Assembly: GCA_903929885.1 (NCBI GenBank)
Contig: CAIYWI010000036.1
Location: 1-33,232, forward strand
DNA length: 33,232 nucleotides
Source of the DNA: an uncultured Phycisphaerales bacterium
GTDB lineage: Bacteria; Planctomycetota; Phycisphaerae; Phycisphaerales; UBA1924
Reading direction: 5' to 3'
Shown here: piece by piece, positions 1-8,376 of the stretch
How positions within the stretch are numbered: position 1 is the first letter of the stretch
Layout: each line of letters opens with the position of its first letter
Program-made: the position numbers and the translations under genes
Notes under the pieces: model-generated
Told to the model about the DNA's origin: nothing
Seen by the model: the letters and a program-made list of their open reading frames with translations, nothing else
Databases searched by the model: none

Positions 1-331
1 GAGCGGAGCCATGGGCCGGAGGGCGTTTGGCCCTGATGATCATTGAAGCGAGATTCCGCGTTCAGGAAGTCGATCCGCGCATGCCAGCCCGCTTCGGGCG
101 TCCCCTCGTTGAGCCGTGGGCGCGGCCCGGCTCTGCGGGCCAAGCCCCCGGCGGTGCTGATACGCGCGGTGGGTCGTGCGCTGTTGTGATCGTCGGTCCA
201 TGCACCTCGCGCGCGTTGGCACCCGCACCCCGGGTCTCGCCCGCAAAGCCGGGCAGCGCCGTGGGCTACCAGTTGGTTCGCCCGTAGAGCCGGCGGTGAG
301 GATGCGGGCGAGTTGCACGCCATGAAGCTTG
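1..331. other. Left-edge stretch with no supportable gene
   Basis: No reading frame here looks like a protein. The longest open frames are short, rich in Arg, Pro and Gly, and show no motif. Two small inverted repeats are visible: five base pairs at 20-24/30-34, and a perfect six base pairs at 124-129/136-141. Neither has a T-run beside it. I see no tRNA-like cloverleaf. The stretch may be the intergenic region upstream of a gene beyond the left edge. Confidence 0.5.
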
Positions 332-334
332 GCC

Positions 335-373
335 AAAAACGACAAGGGCCCGCGATCATGTCGCGGGCCCTTG
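335..373 (-). terminator. Rho-independent terminator of the sugar-binding lipoprotein gene
   Basis: A perfect 13-bp inverted repeat (343-355 and 361-373) encloses a 5-nt loop. On the minus strand the stem is followed by TCGTTTTT, and it lies about 40 nt past the stop codon of the lipoprotein gene. GC-rich stem plus T-run is the standard intrinsic terminator layout. Confidence 0.85.
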
Positions 374-410
374 CATCAGATTCGGATGATGAACCGACGG
401 GGGTGTCGGA

Positions 411-1610
411 TCACTTCTTGCCGAGCCACTTGTCCCACAGGCCGGCGTAGTTGTCGACGTTCTCCTTGGTCACGATGGAGAGGTCGAAGTGGTTGATGAC
501 ATCCTTGGGCGTCTTGTTCGCGTGGATCTTGTCCACGAGGAACTTCACGCTCTGGTAGCCCCAGCCGTAGCAGTCCTGGCCCACGAGCACCTGCACTTGG
601 CCCTTGCGGACGTAGTCGAGCTGCTGGGGGAGCGTGTCGACGCTGACGACCTTGGCCTTGTCATAGACGCCGTCGAGGGCGTTCTCGGTGAAGAGGGGCC
701 AGCCGCCGACCATGGCCCAGCCGGTGATCTCGGGGTTGGCGTTCTGGACCTGCTGCACGGTCTTGGCGGCTTCGGGGGCGGTCTCGGCGTGGTAGTAGGT
801 GTCCTTGATCTTGATGCCGGGGTGCTTGGCGAGCTCCTCGCGCACGCCGCGGACGCGGGCCTGGAGGTTGGGGGCGTTCTGGTTGCCCGCAAGGATGGCC
901 ACGACGCCCTTGTCGCCCATCACCTTGGCGAGTTCGACGCCCACCTGGCGGCCCGCCGCCACGTCGTCAATGCCGTAGTAGGCGAAGCGCTTGGAGTCGG
1001 GCGCGTCGGAGTCGAAGGTGACGACCTGCACGCCCTTGTCGACGGCGGCGTTGATGGCCGCGGTCAGGACCTTGGCGTCCGAGCAGCTCACGGCGATGCC
1101 GTCGGCTCCGCCGGCGACGAGCTGCTCGATGAACTGCGCCTGCTGCTGGGCATCCTCGTTGTTGGGGGTGCGCCAGTCGACGACGACCTCGAGGCCCAGT
1201 TCCTTGCTGAGGTCGACGCCTGCCGCCATCGCGCCCGTGCGGGCCGCCTGGAAGACGGGGTTGCCCTGGCTCTTGGCGATCACGCCGATGGTGTACTTCT
1301 TGCCCTTGCCCGTCGGCGCCGTGGCGGCGGCGACCTTCGAGGCCGCCTCGTTTACGACCTCCTTGGTCTTCTCGGCCGCCTTGCTCGCCGCCTCCTTGGC
1401 GGCATCGGCGGCCTTGCCCGCCACTTCCTTGGCCGCGTCGGCCGACTTGGCAGCGGCCTCCTTCACGGCCTGGGTGGCCTCGCCAACCTTCGTCGGCGTG
1501 CCGTCGGGATTCTTCTGCTCGCAGCCCGTCATGCCCAGCGAGACGGCGGAGAGGGACGTGGTCAGGGCCAGCAGGCCCGCGGCGACGCTCAGGAATTTCT
1601 TGGCTTTCAT
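411..1610 (-). CDS. Periplasmic sugar-binding lipoprotein (ribose-type, Peripla_BP_4 family) with helical linker
   Basis: Predicted 399-residue solute-binding protein of the ribose/galactose ABC class, anchored outside the inner membrane as a lipoprotein. The start at 1610 has GGAG about nine bases upstream and gives a signal peptide ending in a lipobox, MTGC, with Cys30 as the lipidated residue; the longer in-frame start at 1709 would bury this. Residues about 44-97 form an Ala/Lys/Glu-rich repeat with no Pro or Gly-rich break, followed by a short linker. The sugar-binding fold runs from about 105 (YTIGVIAKSQGNPVF) to the end, with the family-typical segments GGADGIAVSCSD and VVTFDSDAP. No permease or ATPase gene is adjacent, so its transporter partner must be elsewhere, or it acts as a sensor. 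The ligand is not predictable from this sequence. A terminator follows at 335-373. Confidence 0.88.
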   Translation of the reverse strand: MKAKKFLSVAAGLLALTTSLSAVSLGMTGCEQKNPDGTPTKVGEATQAVKEAAAKSADAAKEVAGKAADAAKEAASKAAEKTKEVVNEAASKVAAATAPTGKGKKYTIGVIAKSQGNPVFQAARTGAMAAGVDLSKELGLEVVVDWRTPNNEDAQQQAQFIEQLVAGGADGIAVSCSDAKVLTAAINAAVDKGVQVVTFDSDAPDSKRFAYYGIDDVAAGRQVGVELAKVMGDKGVVAILAGNQNAPNLQARVRGVREELAKHPGIKIKDTYYHAETAPEAAKTVQQVQNANPEITGWAMVGGWPLFTENALDGVYDKAKVVSVDTLPQQLDYVRKGQVQVLVGQDCYGWGYQSVKFLVDKIHANKTPKDVINHFDLSIVTKENVDNYAGLWDKWLGKK

Positions 1611-1636
1611 GGTGTGTGCTCCGGAATGATGCGGCC

Positions 1637-1642
1637 ATCGTA
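1637..1642 (-). promoter_or_regulatory. Putative -10 element of the sugar-binding lipoprotein gene
   Basis: TACGAT on the minus strand, ending 26 bases before the start codon. It would give a leader of about 20 nt that contains the GGAG ribosome site. No convincing -35 box is seen. Confidence 0.35.
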
Positions 1643-1777
1643 GCGGCCGCCACGGTTCAGGTGGCCCCCGCATCCTTCCCCGCTCGCCCGGGGAATGCCT
1701 TGCTCGCACAGACTTGGGGATCGGCGTGAAACGGTTTCATGGCGATCCGACACACGTCCGGCGGCCATTCGGTGCAG

Positions 1778-2362
1778 TCAAGGGCGACGGCGCTCGGCGA
1801 GCATGGTGGCGATGGCCTCGGGCATGGCCAGCAGTTCCTGCTCGAAGACGCGTGCGGCGAGCGTCTGCGGCGTGTCGCCTGCCAGCACGGGGCACCGACG
1901 TTGCAGGATGATGCGGCCCTTGTCGTACTCGCGAGAGCAGACGTGGACCGTGCACCCCGACTCGCGGTCACCTTCGCGGAGGACGGCCTCGTGCACGTGG
2001 TGGCCGTACATGCCCGGCCCGCCGTGCCTGGGAAGCAGCGAGGGGTGGATGTTGATGATGCGGCCCTCGTACGAGGCGGGGATGGGCAGCAGACGCAGAT
2101 AGCCGGCGAGCACGACGAGATCGATGGAATGTGCGTCGAGCAGGGAGGCCAGCGTCGCCTCGGGAATGTCGCCGGGGATCACCAGCGTGTGGAGGCCGCG
2201 GCTCTTGGCGTGATCGGCGCCGGTGCAATGGCGGGAGGCGACGACCAGCGCGATGTTCGCCGCAAGGGTGCCGGCGAGGATGCGGTCGTGGATGTTGAGC
2301 ATGGTGCGCCCGCCGCCGGAGAGGAGCACGGCGAGTCGAGGCGTCCGCGAGGGGTCGTCCAT
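1778..2362 (-). CDS. purN: Phosphoribosylglycinamide formyltransferase 1 (GAR transformylase)
   Basis: Transfers the formyl group from 10-formyltetrahydrofolate to GAR in de novo purine synthesis; cytosolic. The 194 residues are close to the usual length of about 200. Visible landmarks are the N-terminal LLSGGGRTMLN loop (GxGSN-like in other members), the catalytic segment NIHPSLLP with Asn104 and His106, and the conserved Asp147 in SREYDKGRIIL. The chosen ATG lies eight bases after the stop of the STAS gene. A GTG at 2374 overlaps that stop (GTGA), adds four residues and is an equally possible start. No Shine-Dalgarno sequence is visible at either, which suggests translational coupling. It is the last gene of a unit that otherwise encodes an export pump, an odd place for a purine gene. 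The nearest downstream gene has its own promoter-like site. Confidence 0.93.
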   Translation of the reverse strand: MDDPSRTPRLAVLLSGGGRTMLNIHDRILAGTLAANIALVVASRHCTGADHAKSRGLHTLVIPGDIPEATLASLLDAHSIDLVVLAGYLRLLPIPASYEGRIINIHPSLLPRHGGPGMYGHHVHEAVLREGDRESGCTVHVCSREYDKGRIILQRRCPVLAGDTPQTLAARVFEQELLAMPEAIATMLAERRRP

Positions 2363-2370
2363 GGCGGCGT

Positions 2371-2733
2371 TCACAGGGCGGCGACGGCGTCGGCGACGTC
2401 CTTCTTGATGACGAACATCTTGAGGAGCGCACTGATGCGAAGGACGCCCTCGAGCTCCTCCGAGAGGCCGCAGAGGACGAGGCGTCCCTTGTGTTCGTCG
2501 CACGATTTCTTGAGACGCACGAGCATGCCGATGCCCGACGAGCCCAAGAGGGCGACCTTGGAAAGGTCGGCGACGATGCGCCATTGAGCGAGCGGGGCCA
2601 CGGACTCGATGTCGGTCTTGAGCGGGCCGGCCTCGAAGTCGCCGATCTTGCTGCACTTGAAGGAGGCCACGAGGGCCTTGCCCGACAGCGAGGTCGCGAG
2701 GTTGAGGTTGTCGATCATGCCGGGGTTCGCCAT
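2371..2733 (-). CDS. STAS-domain protein (anti-sigma-factor antagonist type)
   Basis: A 120-residue single STAS domain. Proteins of this type bind anti-sigma kinases or act in partner-switching modules, and are controlled by phosphorylation of a Ser before an SG pair. The matching segment here is ADLSKVALLGSSGIGML (about residues 55-71), so Ser65 is the likely phosphosite. The residue before it is Gly64, where SpoIIAA-type proteins have Asp. The start at 2733 was chosen because the longer frame upstream runs antisense-like through the permease gene with no domain. It sits 40 nt downstream of the FtsX permease and just before purN. No anti-sigma kinase, phosphatase or sigma factor is encoded nearby, so the pathway cannot be named. 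Confidence 0.82.
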   Translation of the reverse strand: MANPGMIDNLNLATSLSGKALVASFKCSKIGDFEAGPLKTDIESVAPLAQWRIVADLSKVALLGSSGIGMLVRLKKSCDEHKGRLVLCGLSEELEGVLRISALLKMFVIKKDVADAVAAL

Positions 2734-2773
2734 GGCGTCGAGAGGGTACGCGCGGGGGCGATGGCGGGGGCGT

Positions 2774-4018
2774 TCATTCGTGCCGGAGCGCGACGATGGG
2801 ATCGAGCCGCGAGGCCTTGATGGCGGGGAACATGCCGAAGATGACCCCCGTGCCCGCCGAGAAGGCCACGGAGAGGATGATGGACCACATCGGGGCTTCG
2901 GCCGACGAGACGGGGGAGGATTCTCCGCCGAAGGACCGCATGGCGAGCACCACGCCAAAGCCGATGGCCAGGCCGACGGCGCATCCGAGGAGACAGAGGG
3001 TGATGGCCTCCACGAGGAATTGGAGGAGGACGACCTCGGGGCGTGCCCCGATGGCCTTGCGGAGGCCGATCTCGCGGGTGCGCTCGCTGACCGAGACGAG
3101 CATGATGTTCATGATGCCGATGCCGCCGACGAGCAGGGAGATGGAGACGACGCCGGCGATGAAGACGGTGATGCCGGTGGCGACCTGCTTGAAGCGGCTG
3201 ATGGCCTGTTCGATGGCTTCGACGCCGAAGGTGTCGGGGTCGGCGGGGGCGAGGTTGCGCACCCGCCGCAGGTGGGCGCGGATCTCGGCCTTGGCGTCGT
3301 CGAAGAGCTCGGGGCTCTTGGTCTTGGCGATGGCGTAAAGGCGGGGTTCTGGCCGGATGGCGGTGCCGGTGCTGAAGGGGATGAAGATCTCGGTCTGCGC
3401 CTCGTTGCCCCCGAACATGGGCGAGACCTGCTTGGTTTCGACGACGCCGACGATGAGGAATCGCCGGTCGGCGGCGAGGATGGTGGTCCCCGACGGGTCG
3501 GCGTCGAGCCCGAGTTCCTGGATGGCCTTGTCGTTGACGAGGCACACCTGCCGCCGCTCGTCCTCGTCGACCTGCATGAGCGCGCGGCCGCGGATGACGG
3601 AGCGATCCTCGATGGCGTGCCACGACGGGCGGACGCCCTGGATGTTGACGAACTGCTGCACGCGGTCGCCGGCCTGCACGGTGGCGTTGATCTGCATCAC
3701 CGGCGTGAGCGTCTCGATCGAGGGGCACGAGGTGGGGATCGCCTCGAGCTGCGGGAGGGTGATGCGGATCTGCCTGAAGGAGAAGCGGTCGCGCTGGTTG
3801 GGGGGCATGCGCGGGAAGACCCACACCTTGCTGGCGCCGAAGGCGGAGAACTGGTCGAGGACGAACGTGCGGAAGCCCTGGCCCGCCGCGGCGAGCACGA
3901 TCACGGCCGAGACGCCGATGACGATGCCCAGGGTGGTGAGCATGGCCCTGACCTTGTTGGCCCAGATTTGCTGGATCGCCAGCACCACCGTCTGGATGAG
4001 CAGTCGGACGATGATCAC
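2774..4018 (-). CDS. MacB-type ABC transporter permease (FtsX family)
   Basis: Membrane subunit of a tripartite MacA-MacB type exporter, predicted 414 residues. It has one N-terminal membrane helix around residues 18-42, a long periplasmic core domain, and three C-terminal helices, the first in the [13 protein letters not shown] segment typical of MacB/FtsX permeases; the protein ends in [13 protein letters not shown], again typical of the family. The start is a GTG whose GTGA overlaps the stop of the ATPase gene; no in-frame ATG gives a complete first helix, so the GTG is preferred and the two subunits are probably translationally coupled. E. coli MacB carries ATPase and permease in one chain; here they are separate genes. 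The substrate is unknown. Confidence 0.9.
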   Translation of the reverse strand: MIIVRLLIQTVVLAIQQIWANKVRAMLTTLGIVIGVSAVIVLAAAGQGFRTFVLDQFSAFGASKVWVFPRMPPNQRDRFSFRQIRITLPQLEAIPTSCPSIETLTPVMQINATVQAGDRVQQFVNIQGVRPSWHAIEDRSVIRGRALMQVDEDERRQVCLVNDKAIQELGLDADPSGTTILAADRRFLIVGVVETKQVSPMFGGNEAQTEIFIPFSTGTAIRPEPRLYAIAKTKSPELFDDAKAEIRAHLRRVRNLAPADPDTFGVEAIEQAISRFKQVATGITVFIAGVVSISLLVGGIGIMNIMLVSVSERTREIGLRKAIGARPEVVLLQFLVEAITLCLLGCAVGLAIGFGVVLAMRSFGGESSPVSSAEAPMWSIILSVAFSAGTGVIFGMFPAIKASRLDPIVALRHE

Positions 4019-4782
4019 GGGGCGACCTCCGTTCCGAGCGAGACGGCCTTGGCTTTCGCGACCTCGAGGGCCCGGCCGAGGAAGGCCTGGTGAATCGGAT
4101 CGCTGCGAGTGGGATGGTCCGAGACGATGCGACCGTCCTTGAGCCGCACGATCCGCTCGGCATTGCCCGCCACGTCCTCCTCGTGCGTCACGATGACGAT
4201 GGTCTGCCCTTCCTTGTGAAGGGCCTTGAAGAGCGAGATGATCTCGTCGCTGGTGGCCGAGTCGAGATTGCCCGTGGGCTCGTCGGCGAGGATGATGCTC
4301 GGCTGGTTGACCAGCGCGCGGGCGATGGCCACGCGCTGACGCTGACCGCCCGAGAGTTGGTTGGGCTTGTGGTGCATGCGGTCGGCGAGCCCCACGCGCT
4401 CGAGGGCCTTGGCGGCCCGGCGACCCGCGCCCCAGAAGAAGCGCCTCGAGTAGGTCAGGGGCATCCGCACGTTGCCCAGCGCGGTGGCCCGGGGGAGCAG
4501 TTCGAAGGACTGGAAGACGAAGCCGATCTCCTCGTTGCGCACGCGGGCGAGTTGGGCCGCGTTCATGCGGTGCGTGAGGCGATGGTTGAGCTCGTAGGTG
4601 CCTGCGGTGGGCTGATCGAGGCACCCCAGGATGTTCATCAACGTCGACTTGCCGCTGCCCGAGGAGCCCATGATGGCGACGAACTCGTTGTCGGCGATGG
4701 TGAGGTCGACGCCCCGGAGGGCGTGGACTTCCTCGGAGCCGATGCGGTAGACCTTGGTGATGCCCTTGACGACGATGCTCAT
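4015..4782 (-). CDS. MacB/LolD-type ABC transporter ATP-binding protein
   Basis: A 255-residue cytosolic ATPase that powers the adjacent permease. All motifs are intact: Walker [10 protein letters not shown] (39-47), Q-loop Gln91, signature LSGGQ (143-147), Walker B ILADEP with Glu168, and switch His200. Its closest family by motif wording is the MacB/LolD/FtsE group. The ATG overlaps the MacA stop codon by four bases (ATGA), and its own stop overlaps the permease start (GTGA), so three pump genes are chained by overlaps. About 25 residues after the Q-loop ([11 protein letters not shown]) are more basic than in most relatives. Confidence 0.95.
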   Translation of the reverse strand: MSIVVKGITKVYRIGSEEVHALRGVDLTIADNEFVAIMGSSGSGKSTLMNILGCLDQPTAGTYELNHRLTHRMNAAQLARVRNEEIGFVFQSFELLPRATALGNVRMPLTYSRRFFWGAGRRAAKALERVGLADRMHHKPNQLSGGQRQRVAIARALVNQPSIILADEPTGNLDSATSDEIISLFKALHKEGQTIVIVTHEEDVAGNAERIVRLKDGRIVSDHPTRSDPIHQAFLGRALEVAKAKAVSLGTEVAP

Positions 4783-6116
4783 GGCGTCGCGGCCTTGGTC
4801 GAGGCCGTCGCGGCGGACGGTGCCGAGGGGGGCGTCTCCTCGAGTTCGACGCGCTGGTCGTTCTTGAGCGTCTCGAGGATCTTGAAGGGGCCCGAGATCA
4901 CCTTGACGCCGTCGTCGAGGCCCGCGGCGATCACGGTGTCGGTGAGGTCGCTGGGGCCGGTGCGAACGGCCATGGGCCTGGCCTTGCCCTCCTGCATCAC
5001 GAAGACCACGCGGGCGAACTTCTTGGTGCGGTCGACGAGCGGGTTGCCCGCGACGGTCGATTCCGGCAGGTCGTCGATGGCGCGGTCGAGCACGGCCTGG
5101 CTGGGCACCTTGAGCACGTCGCGGAAGGTCTCGACCTGGATGTCGGCGTTGGCGGTCAGGCCCGACCGCAGCACGAGGTCGGCGGGCTTGTCGATCAGGA
5201 TGTCGGTCTCGAAGTAGGCCGTGCCGTCCTTGTCGACCTGACGCTTGAGGCCGATGTGGTCGACGGTGCCCGTCATCGGACGCTCGGGGTAGGCGTTCAC
5301 GTACACGCGAGCCTTCTGCCCTTCGCGCACGGGGGCGATGTTGGCCTCGTCGATGCGTGTCTTGAGGAGCATGACGCCCAGATCAGCCACCTCCATGATG
5401 ACCGAGCCTTGGTTGTTGAGCGTGCCGATGACGACCAGTTCGCCCACCTCGGCGTTGAGCTTGGTGATGACGCCGTCGAAGGGGGCCTTGATGGTGGTGT
5501 TCTCGAGGTCCTTTTCGGCCCGCTGGATGTTGGCACGGGCGATCTCGATGGCGTGTTCGGCGACCGACAGGCTGCTCTGGCCGCGCTTGAAGTCCGTCTC
5601 CGCCGCGTCGAGCGCGGACTTGGCGACGTCCTTGGTGGCGTGCAGTTCCTTGAGTCGGTTGTATTCGACCTGCAGATTGGCGAGCGTCGCCCTGGCGCCC
5701 TCGAGCCGGGCCTCCTCGCTCTTGAGCTGGGCCTTGGCGCTATCGAGCAGGGCGGCCAGGTCGCGGCCGTCGAGACGCACGATCACGTCATCCTTGCGGA
5801 CCGCCTGTCCCTCGCGAAAGGGCAACGCGATGATGCGGGCCGAGACCTGCGCCGAGATCTCGACCTTGGTCTTGGGCTCGACCTGTCCGGGCGCGGAGAC
5901 CGTGCGAACGAGATCGCCCCGGGCCACCGTCGCGAGGCGCACCTTCGCGGCCTGCGCGCCGGGCTGGTACTGCTCCTGGAGTTCCTTGAGCTTGCCGCTC
6001 GACTGCAGCCAGTACCCCGTGCCCACGCACGAGCCGGCCAGCAGGAGCACGATGAAGAGAATCCACTTCCACACGAGCGCTGGTCTCCAAGCCCCGGAGT
6101 TGTCGTCCGGAGCCAT
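4779..6116 (-). CDS. MacA-like periplasmic adaptor (RND/HlyD family)
   Basis: A 445-residue membrane-fusion subunit that should link the ATPase/permease pair to an outer-membrane channel. It has a membrane anchor at about 15-37. A lipoyl/barrel-sandwich half-motif follows at about 75-115 ([20 protein letters not shown]), then a long coiled-coil hairpin at about 118-206 and the second half-motif [20 protein letters not shown]. Beta-barrel and membrane-proximal domains run to about 420, then a Ser/Ala/Pro-rich tail. The start gives the N-terminal anchor and has a weak GAGAT upstream. No TolC-like gene is in the window. An EamA transporter gene ends 39 bases upstream and may be co-transcribed. 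Confidence 0.92.
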   Translation of the reverse strand: MAPDDNSGAWRPALVWKWILFIVLLLAGSCVGTGYWLQSSGKLKELQEQYQPGAQAAKVRLATVARGDLVRTVSAPGQVEPKTKVEISAQVSARIIALPFREGQAVRKDDVIVRLDGRDLAALLDSAKAQLKSEEARLEGARATLANLQVEYNRLKELHATKDVAKSALDAAETDFKRGQSSLSVAEHAIEIARANIQRAEKDLENTTIKAPFDGVITKLNAEVGELVVIGTLNNQGSVIMEVADLGVMLLKTRIDEANIAPVREGQKARVYVNAYPERPMTGTVDHIGLKRQVDKDGTAYFETDILIDKPADLVLRSGLTANADIQVETFRDVLKVPSQAVLDRAIDDLPESTVAGNPLVDRTKKFARVVFVMQEGKARPMAVRTGPSDLTDTVIAAGLDDGVKVISGPFKILETLKNDQRVELEETPPSAPSAATASTKAATP

Positions 6117-6155
6117 GCGGATCTCGCGCGGCGGGGGCCGGGCGAAGGGCGAATG

Positions 6156-7103
6156 TTAGGAGCGATCCGACGCGTGCTTGGTCGTGGGGGCCGCCGCGGG
6201 CTCGATGCTCAGCGCCGCGCCGCCGAGGATGAGCATGCCGCCCGCGCCGGTCAGCCATCCGATCCGCTCGCCGAGCAGCGCAGCGCCCACCAGCACCGTG
6301 GCCAGAGGTTCCACCAGCGAGAGGGCGCTGGTGCGGACGGGCCCGAGGATGGCCAAGCCGCCCAGCAGGCACGTGATGGCCACCACGCTGCACAGCAGGG
6401 CCAGCCCGGCGATGCCGGTCCAGGCGACCGCGTTCGAGGGCAGCGGGTCGCCCGAGGCCAACGCCACGCCCGCGAACATCGCCGCGGCCGAGGCCATGAT
6501 CACGAACGCGCCCTGCAGCGGGCCCTCCCAGCGTTTCGCCATCGCGCCGCCGGCGAGCACGTAGCCCGCGTAGATCACCGCCGTGCCGATGCCCAGGGCG
6601 AGCCCGGCCCAGCGTCCCGTCCCCTCGCCGTGCGCCGCGTTGATCGTCGGCAGGATCGTCAGCGCCATGCCCGACGTGCCGATGGCCAAGGCGACGGTGG
6701 TGCGAGGCGTCGGCCGCGTGCCCAGCAACCACCACGACGCCAGCGTCACGAACGCGGGGTAGGTGTACAGCAGCAGGGACACCAGCCCGCCCGGAAGGAA
6801 CAGCAACGCGCCGAAGTAGCAGTAGGCCTCGCCGAAGTAGCCGACCGCGCCCATGGCCACGTAGCACCACAGCGTCTTGCCGCGCGGCAGGGGCATGCGA
6901 CGCCACAGGATGATCGCCAGCAGCGTCGCCGATGCCAGCGAGAACCGCAGCATCAGCATCATCGCCGTCGAAACGTCCGGATCCGATCCCGTCACCCAGC
7001 GCTGAAGCAGGGGCATGAACCCGAAACTCACGCTCGCCGTGGTGACGAGCAGCACGCCGAGCATCGCGCGAGCGGGGCGGTCGGCGCCCTGGGCGTGGAT
7101 CAC
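6156..7103 (-). CDS. EamA/DMT-family membrane transporter
   Basis: About 315 residues with ten hydrophobic segments and the internal repeat of two EamA domains; the second half contains TSALSLVEPLATVLVGAALLGERI, the most recognisable EamA signature. Proteins of this family export or import metabolites such as amino acids and nucleotide precursors; the substrate cannot be read from sequence. The chosen GTG start overlaps the stop of the upstream hydrolase gene (GTGA), the same arrangement as in the pump genes downstream. An ATG at 7064 is an alternative that would drop 13 polar residues before the first helix. The C-terminus is cytosolic and polar. Confidence 0.9.
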   Translation of the reverse strand: MIHAQGADRPARAMLGVLLVTTASVSFGFMPLLQRWVTGSDPDVSTAMMLMLRFSLASATLLAIILWRRMPLPRGKTLWCYVAMGAVGYFGEAYCYFGALLFLPGGLVSLLLYTYPAFVTLASWWLLGTRPTPRTTVALAIGTSGMALTILPTINAAHGEGTGRWAGLALGIGTAVIYAGYVLAGGAMAKRWEGPLQGAFVIMASAAAMFAGVALASGDPLPSNAVAWTGIAGLALLCSVVAITCLLGGLAILGPVRTSALSLVEPLATVLVGAALLGERIGWLTGAGGMLILGGAALSIEPAAAPTTKHASDRS

Positions 7104-8260
7104 TTGATCGACTCCGCCGGCGGCTGGATCGTCTTGAGCCGCTTGGCGGCCTCGACCACCTCGAGGGCGAACTCGTTGGGCACCGGAATCACGAGGTGAT
7201 ACTGGGCGAGCGTCCACCGATCGCCGTGACGGACAAGCACGCCCGTGCCGCGACACTCGCCGTACTTCTCGTTGGCGAGCCGCTCGTCGAACCATGCCGA
7301 GTCGGCGGAGGGCGACACGAAGATGTTCCGCTCGAGCATCGAATAGGTCCAGCCCCGGCCCTTGGCGAAGATCGGCTCGCAGAAGGCGCGGAACTGCTCG
7401 AGCGGCCATCGCTCCGATGCGTCGGTGCCGAAGAAGACGAAGTCGGTCGAGAAGTGCGAGAAGTAGCGGGCCATGTCCGCCTTCGACGCCGCGTCGTGGA
7501 AGTCGGTCAGCACGGCGTCGACGTCGCGTCGAATGCTCGAAACGTCCTTGGTGTCGTTCATCGGAGCGGCTCCCGAAGCGGTGCGAGCGATCAGGTCGAA
7601 CAGGGCGGAGGGGGGCGTCGAGAGCACGTGGCCCGCGCCTCGGACCACCTCGACCTTTGCGGCGATGCCCGCTCGTGAGAGTCGTTCGGCGGCACGCTCC
7701 ACGCCTGGCTTCCACGCCGCATCATGTTCGCCGACGAGCAGTCGCACGCCCAACCCCTTGGCCTTGGCGAGATCGGTGTCTGCGATGTCGCTTGCGAGCA
7801 GGCCGGGCAGCACCACGATCGAGCGGAACCGCCCGGGCGAGAGCAGCCCCACGGTGAGCGCATCGCTCCCGCCGTTGCTGACGCCCGCGAGGTGATGCCT
7901 CCCGCCCCTGATTCGGTGGCGCCGGGCCACGTCGTCGGCCACCGCCCACGCGGCGTCGGGCCTCGAGGCGAAGTACGACGCGCCGGCCGGGGAGATGGGG
8001 GCGGCCAGCAGCCACCCGCGGGCGGCGGCCTCCTTGCTCCAGTACCGGTCGAGCGCCTCGCGGACCATCGCTTCGTTCTCGTCGCCCGGGGGGAGCACGA
8101 GCAGACTCTCCGCGTCCGGACCGACATTCGCCGGGACATGGAGCAGGTACTCGATGCTGGTGCCGTCGGAGGCGGACACTCGAACACGCTCAGGTTCGAT
8201 GCCCGCGGCAGGCATCGTCACCAGCGCCATCGCCATCCCGGTCAAGAGTGTGGATCGCAT
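7100..8260 (-). CDS. Exported alpha/beta hydrolase fused to an SnoaL-like (NTF2-fold) domain
   Basis: A 386-residue protein with two domains. Residues 1-19 resemble a signal peptide (MRSTLLTGMAMALVTMPAAG). Residues about 25-228 are an alpha/beta hydrolase with GVSNGG (nucleophile Ser128), Asp180 in GEHD and His211 in GAGH, a complete candidate triad. Residues about 240-375 match SnoaL/DUF4440-like proteins: VDAVLTDFHDAASKADMARYFSHF, then GRGWTYSMLE and LVRHGDRWTLAQYHL. The join contains Met234 (ATG at 7561), where a free-standing SnoaL-like protein could begin, but the frame is unbroken. The start was chosen for the signal peptide and because TACGCT sits five bases upstream with no ribosome site. 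The substrate is unknown; the domain calls are family recognition by eye. Confidence 0.78.
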   Translation of the reverse strand: MRSTLLTGMAMALVTMPAAGIEPERVRVSASDGTSIEYLLHVPANVGPDAESLLVLPPGDENEAMVREALDRYWSKEAAARGWLLAAPISPAGASYFASRPDAAWAVADDVARRHRIRGGRHHLAGVSNGGSDALTVGLLSPGRFRSIVVLPGLLASDIADTDLAKAKGLGVRLLVGEHDAAWKPGVERAAERLSRAGIAAKVEVVRGAGHVLSTPPSALFDLIARTASGAAPMNDTKDVSSIRRDVDAVLTDFHDAASKADMARYFSHFSTDFVFFGTDASERWPLEQFRAFCEPIFAKGRGWTYSMLERNIFVSPSADSAWFDERLANEKYGECRGTGVLVRHGDRWTLAQYHLVIPVPNEFALEVVEAAKRLKTIQPPAESIK

Positions 8261-8265
8261 GGCCC

Positions 8266-8271
8266 AGCGTA
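8266..8271 (-). promoter_or_regulatory. Putative -10 (TACGCT) five bases before the hydrolase fusion start
   Basis: TACGCT on the minus strand, followed by GGGCC and the ATG. There is no Shine-Dalgarno sequence. The spacing would put the transcription start at or next to the ATG, giving a leaderless mRNA. Confidence 0.5.
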
Positions 8272-8291
8272 TGGGGCCGTGACGGAGGCAG

Positions 8292-8325
8292 AAAAAAGCC
8301 CGATGCCTGTGGGCATCGGGCTTTT
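8292..8325 (-). terminator. Rho-independent terminator of the PEP-CTERM-like gene
   Basis: A perfect 14-bp inverted repeat (8294-8307 and 8312-8325) with a 4-nt loop. On the minus strand it ends in TTTTTT, about 50 nt past the stop at 8377. It separates this gene from the hydrolase fusion gene. Confidence 0.9.
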
Positions 8326-8376
8326 GAGACACAACGTGGTGTATGAACGATGCTGCGGACCGAGCCGTTCGCGGGC

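Noticed and set aside
13..34. Small hairpins that could be a terminator of a gene beyond the left edge
   Set aside because: Stems of only five pairs and no T-run on either strand.
124..141. Perfect 6-bp inverted repeat in the left-edge region, considered as an RNA gene element
   Set aside because: Isolated, with no surrounding cloverleaf or conserved core and no T-run.
27..345. Two short overlapping frames on opposite strands at the left edge
   Set aside because: Neither has a motif, a signal peptide or a ribosome site; composition is that of random GC-rich DNA.
7100..8260. Two separate genes (hydrolase and SnoaL-like protein) instead of a fusion
   Set aside because: The frame is open across the join with no stop and no ribosome site before the internal ATG at 7561; kept as one gene, with the alternative noted.
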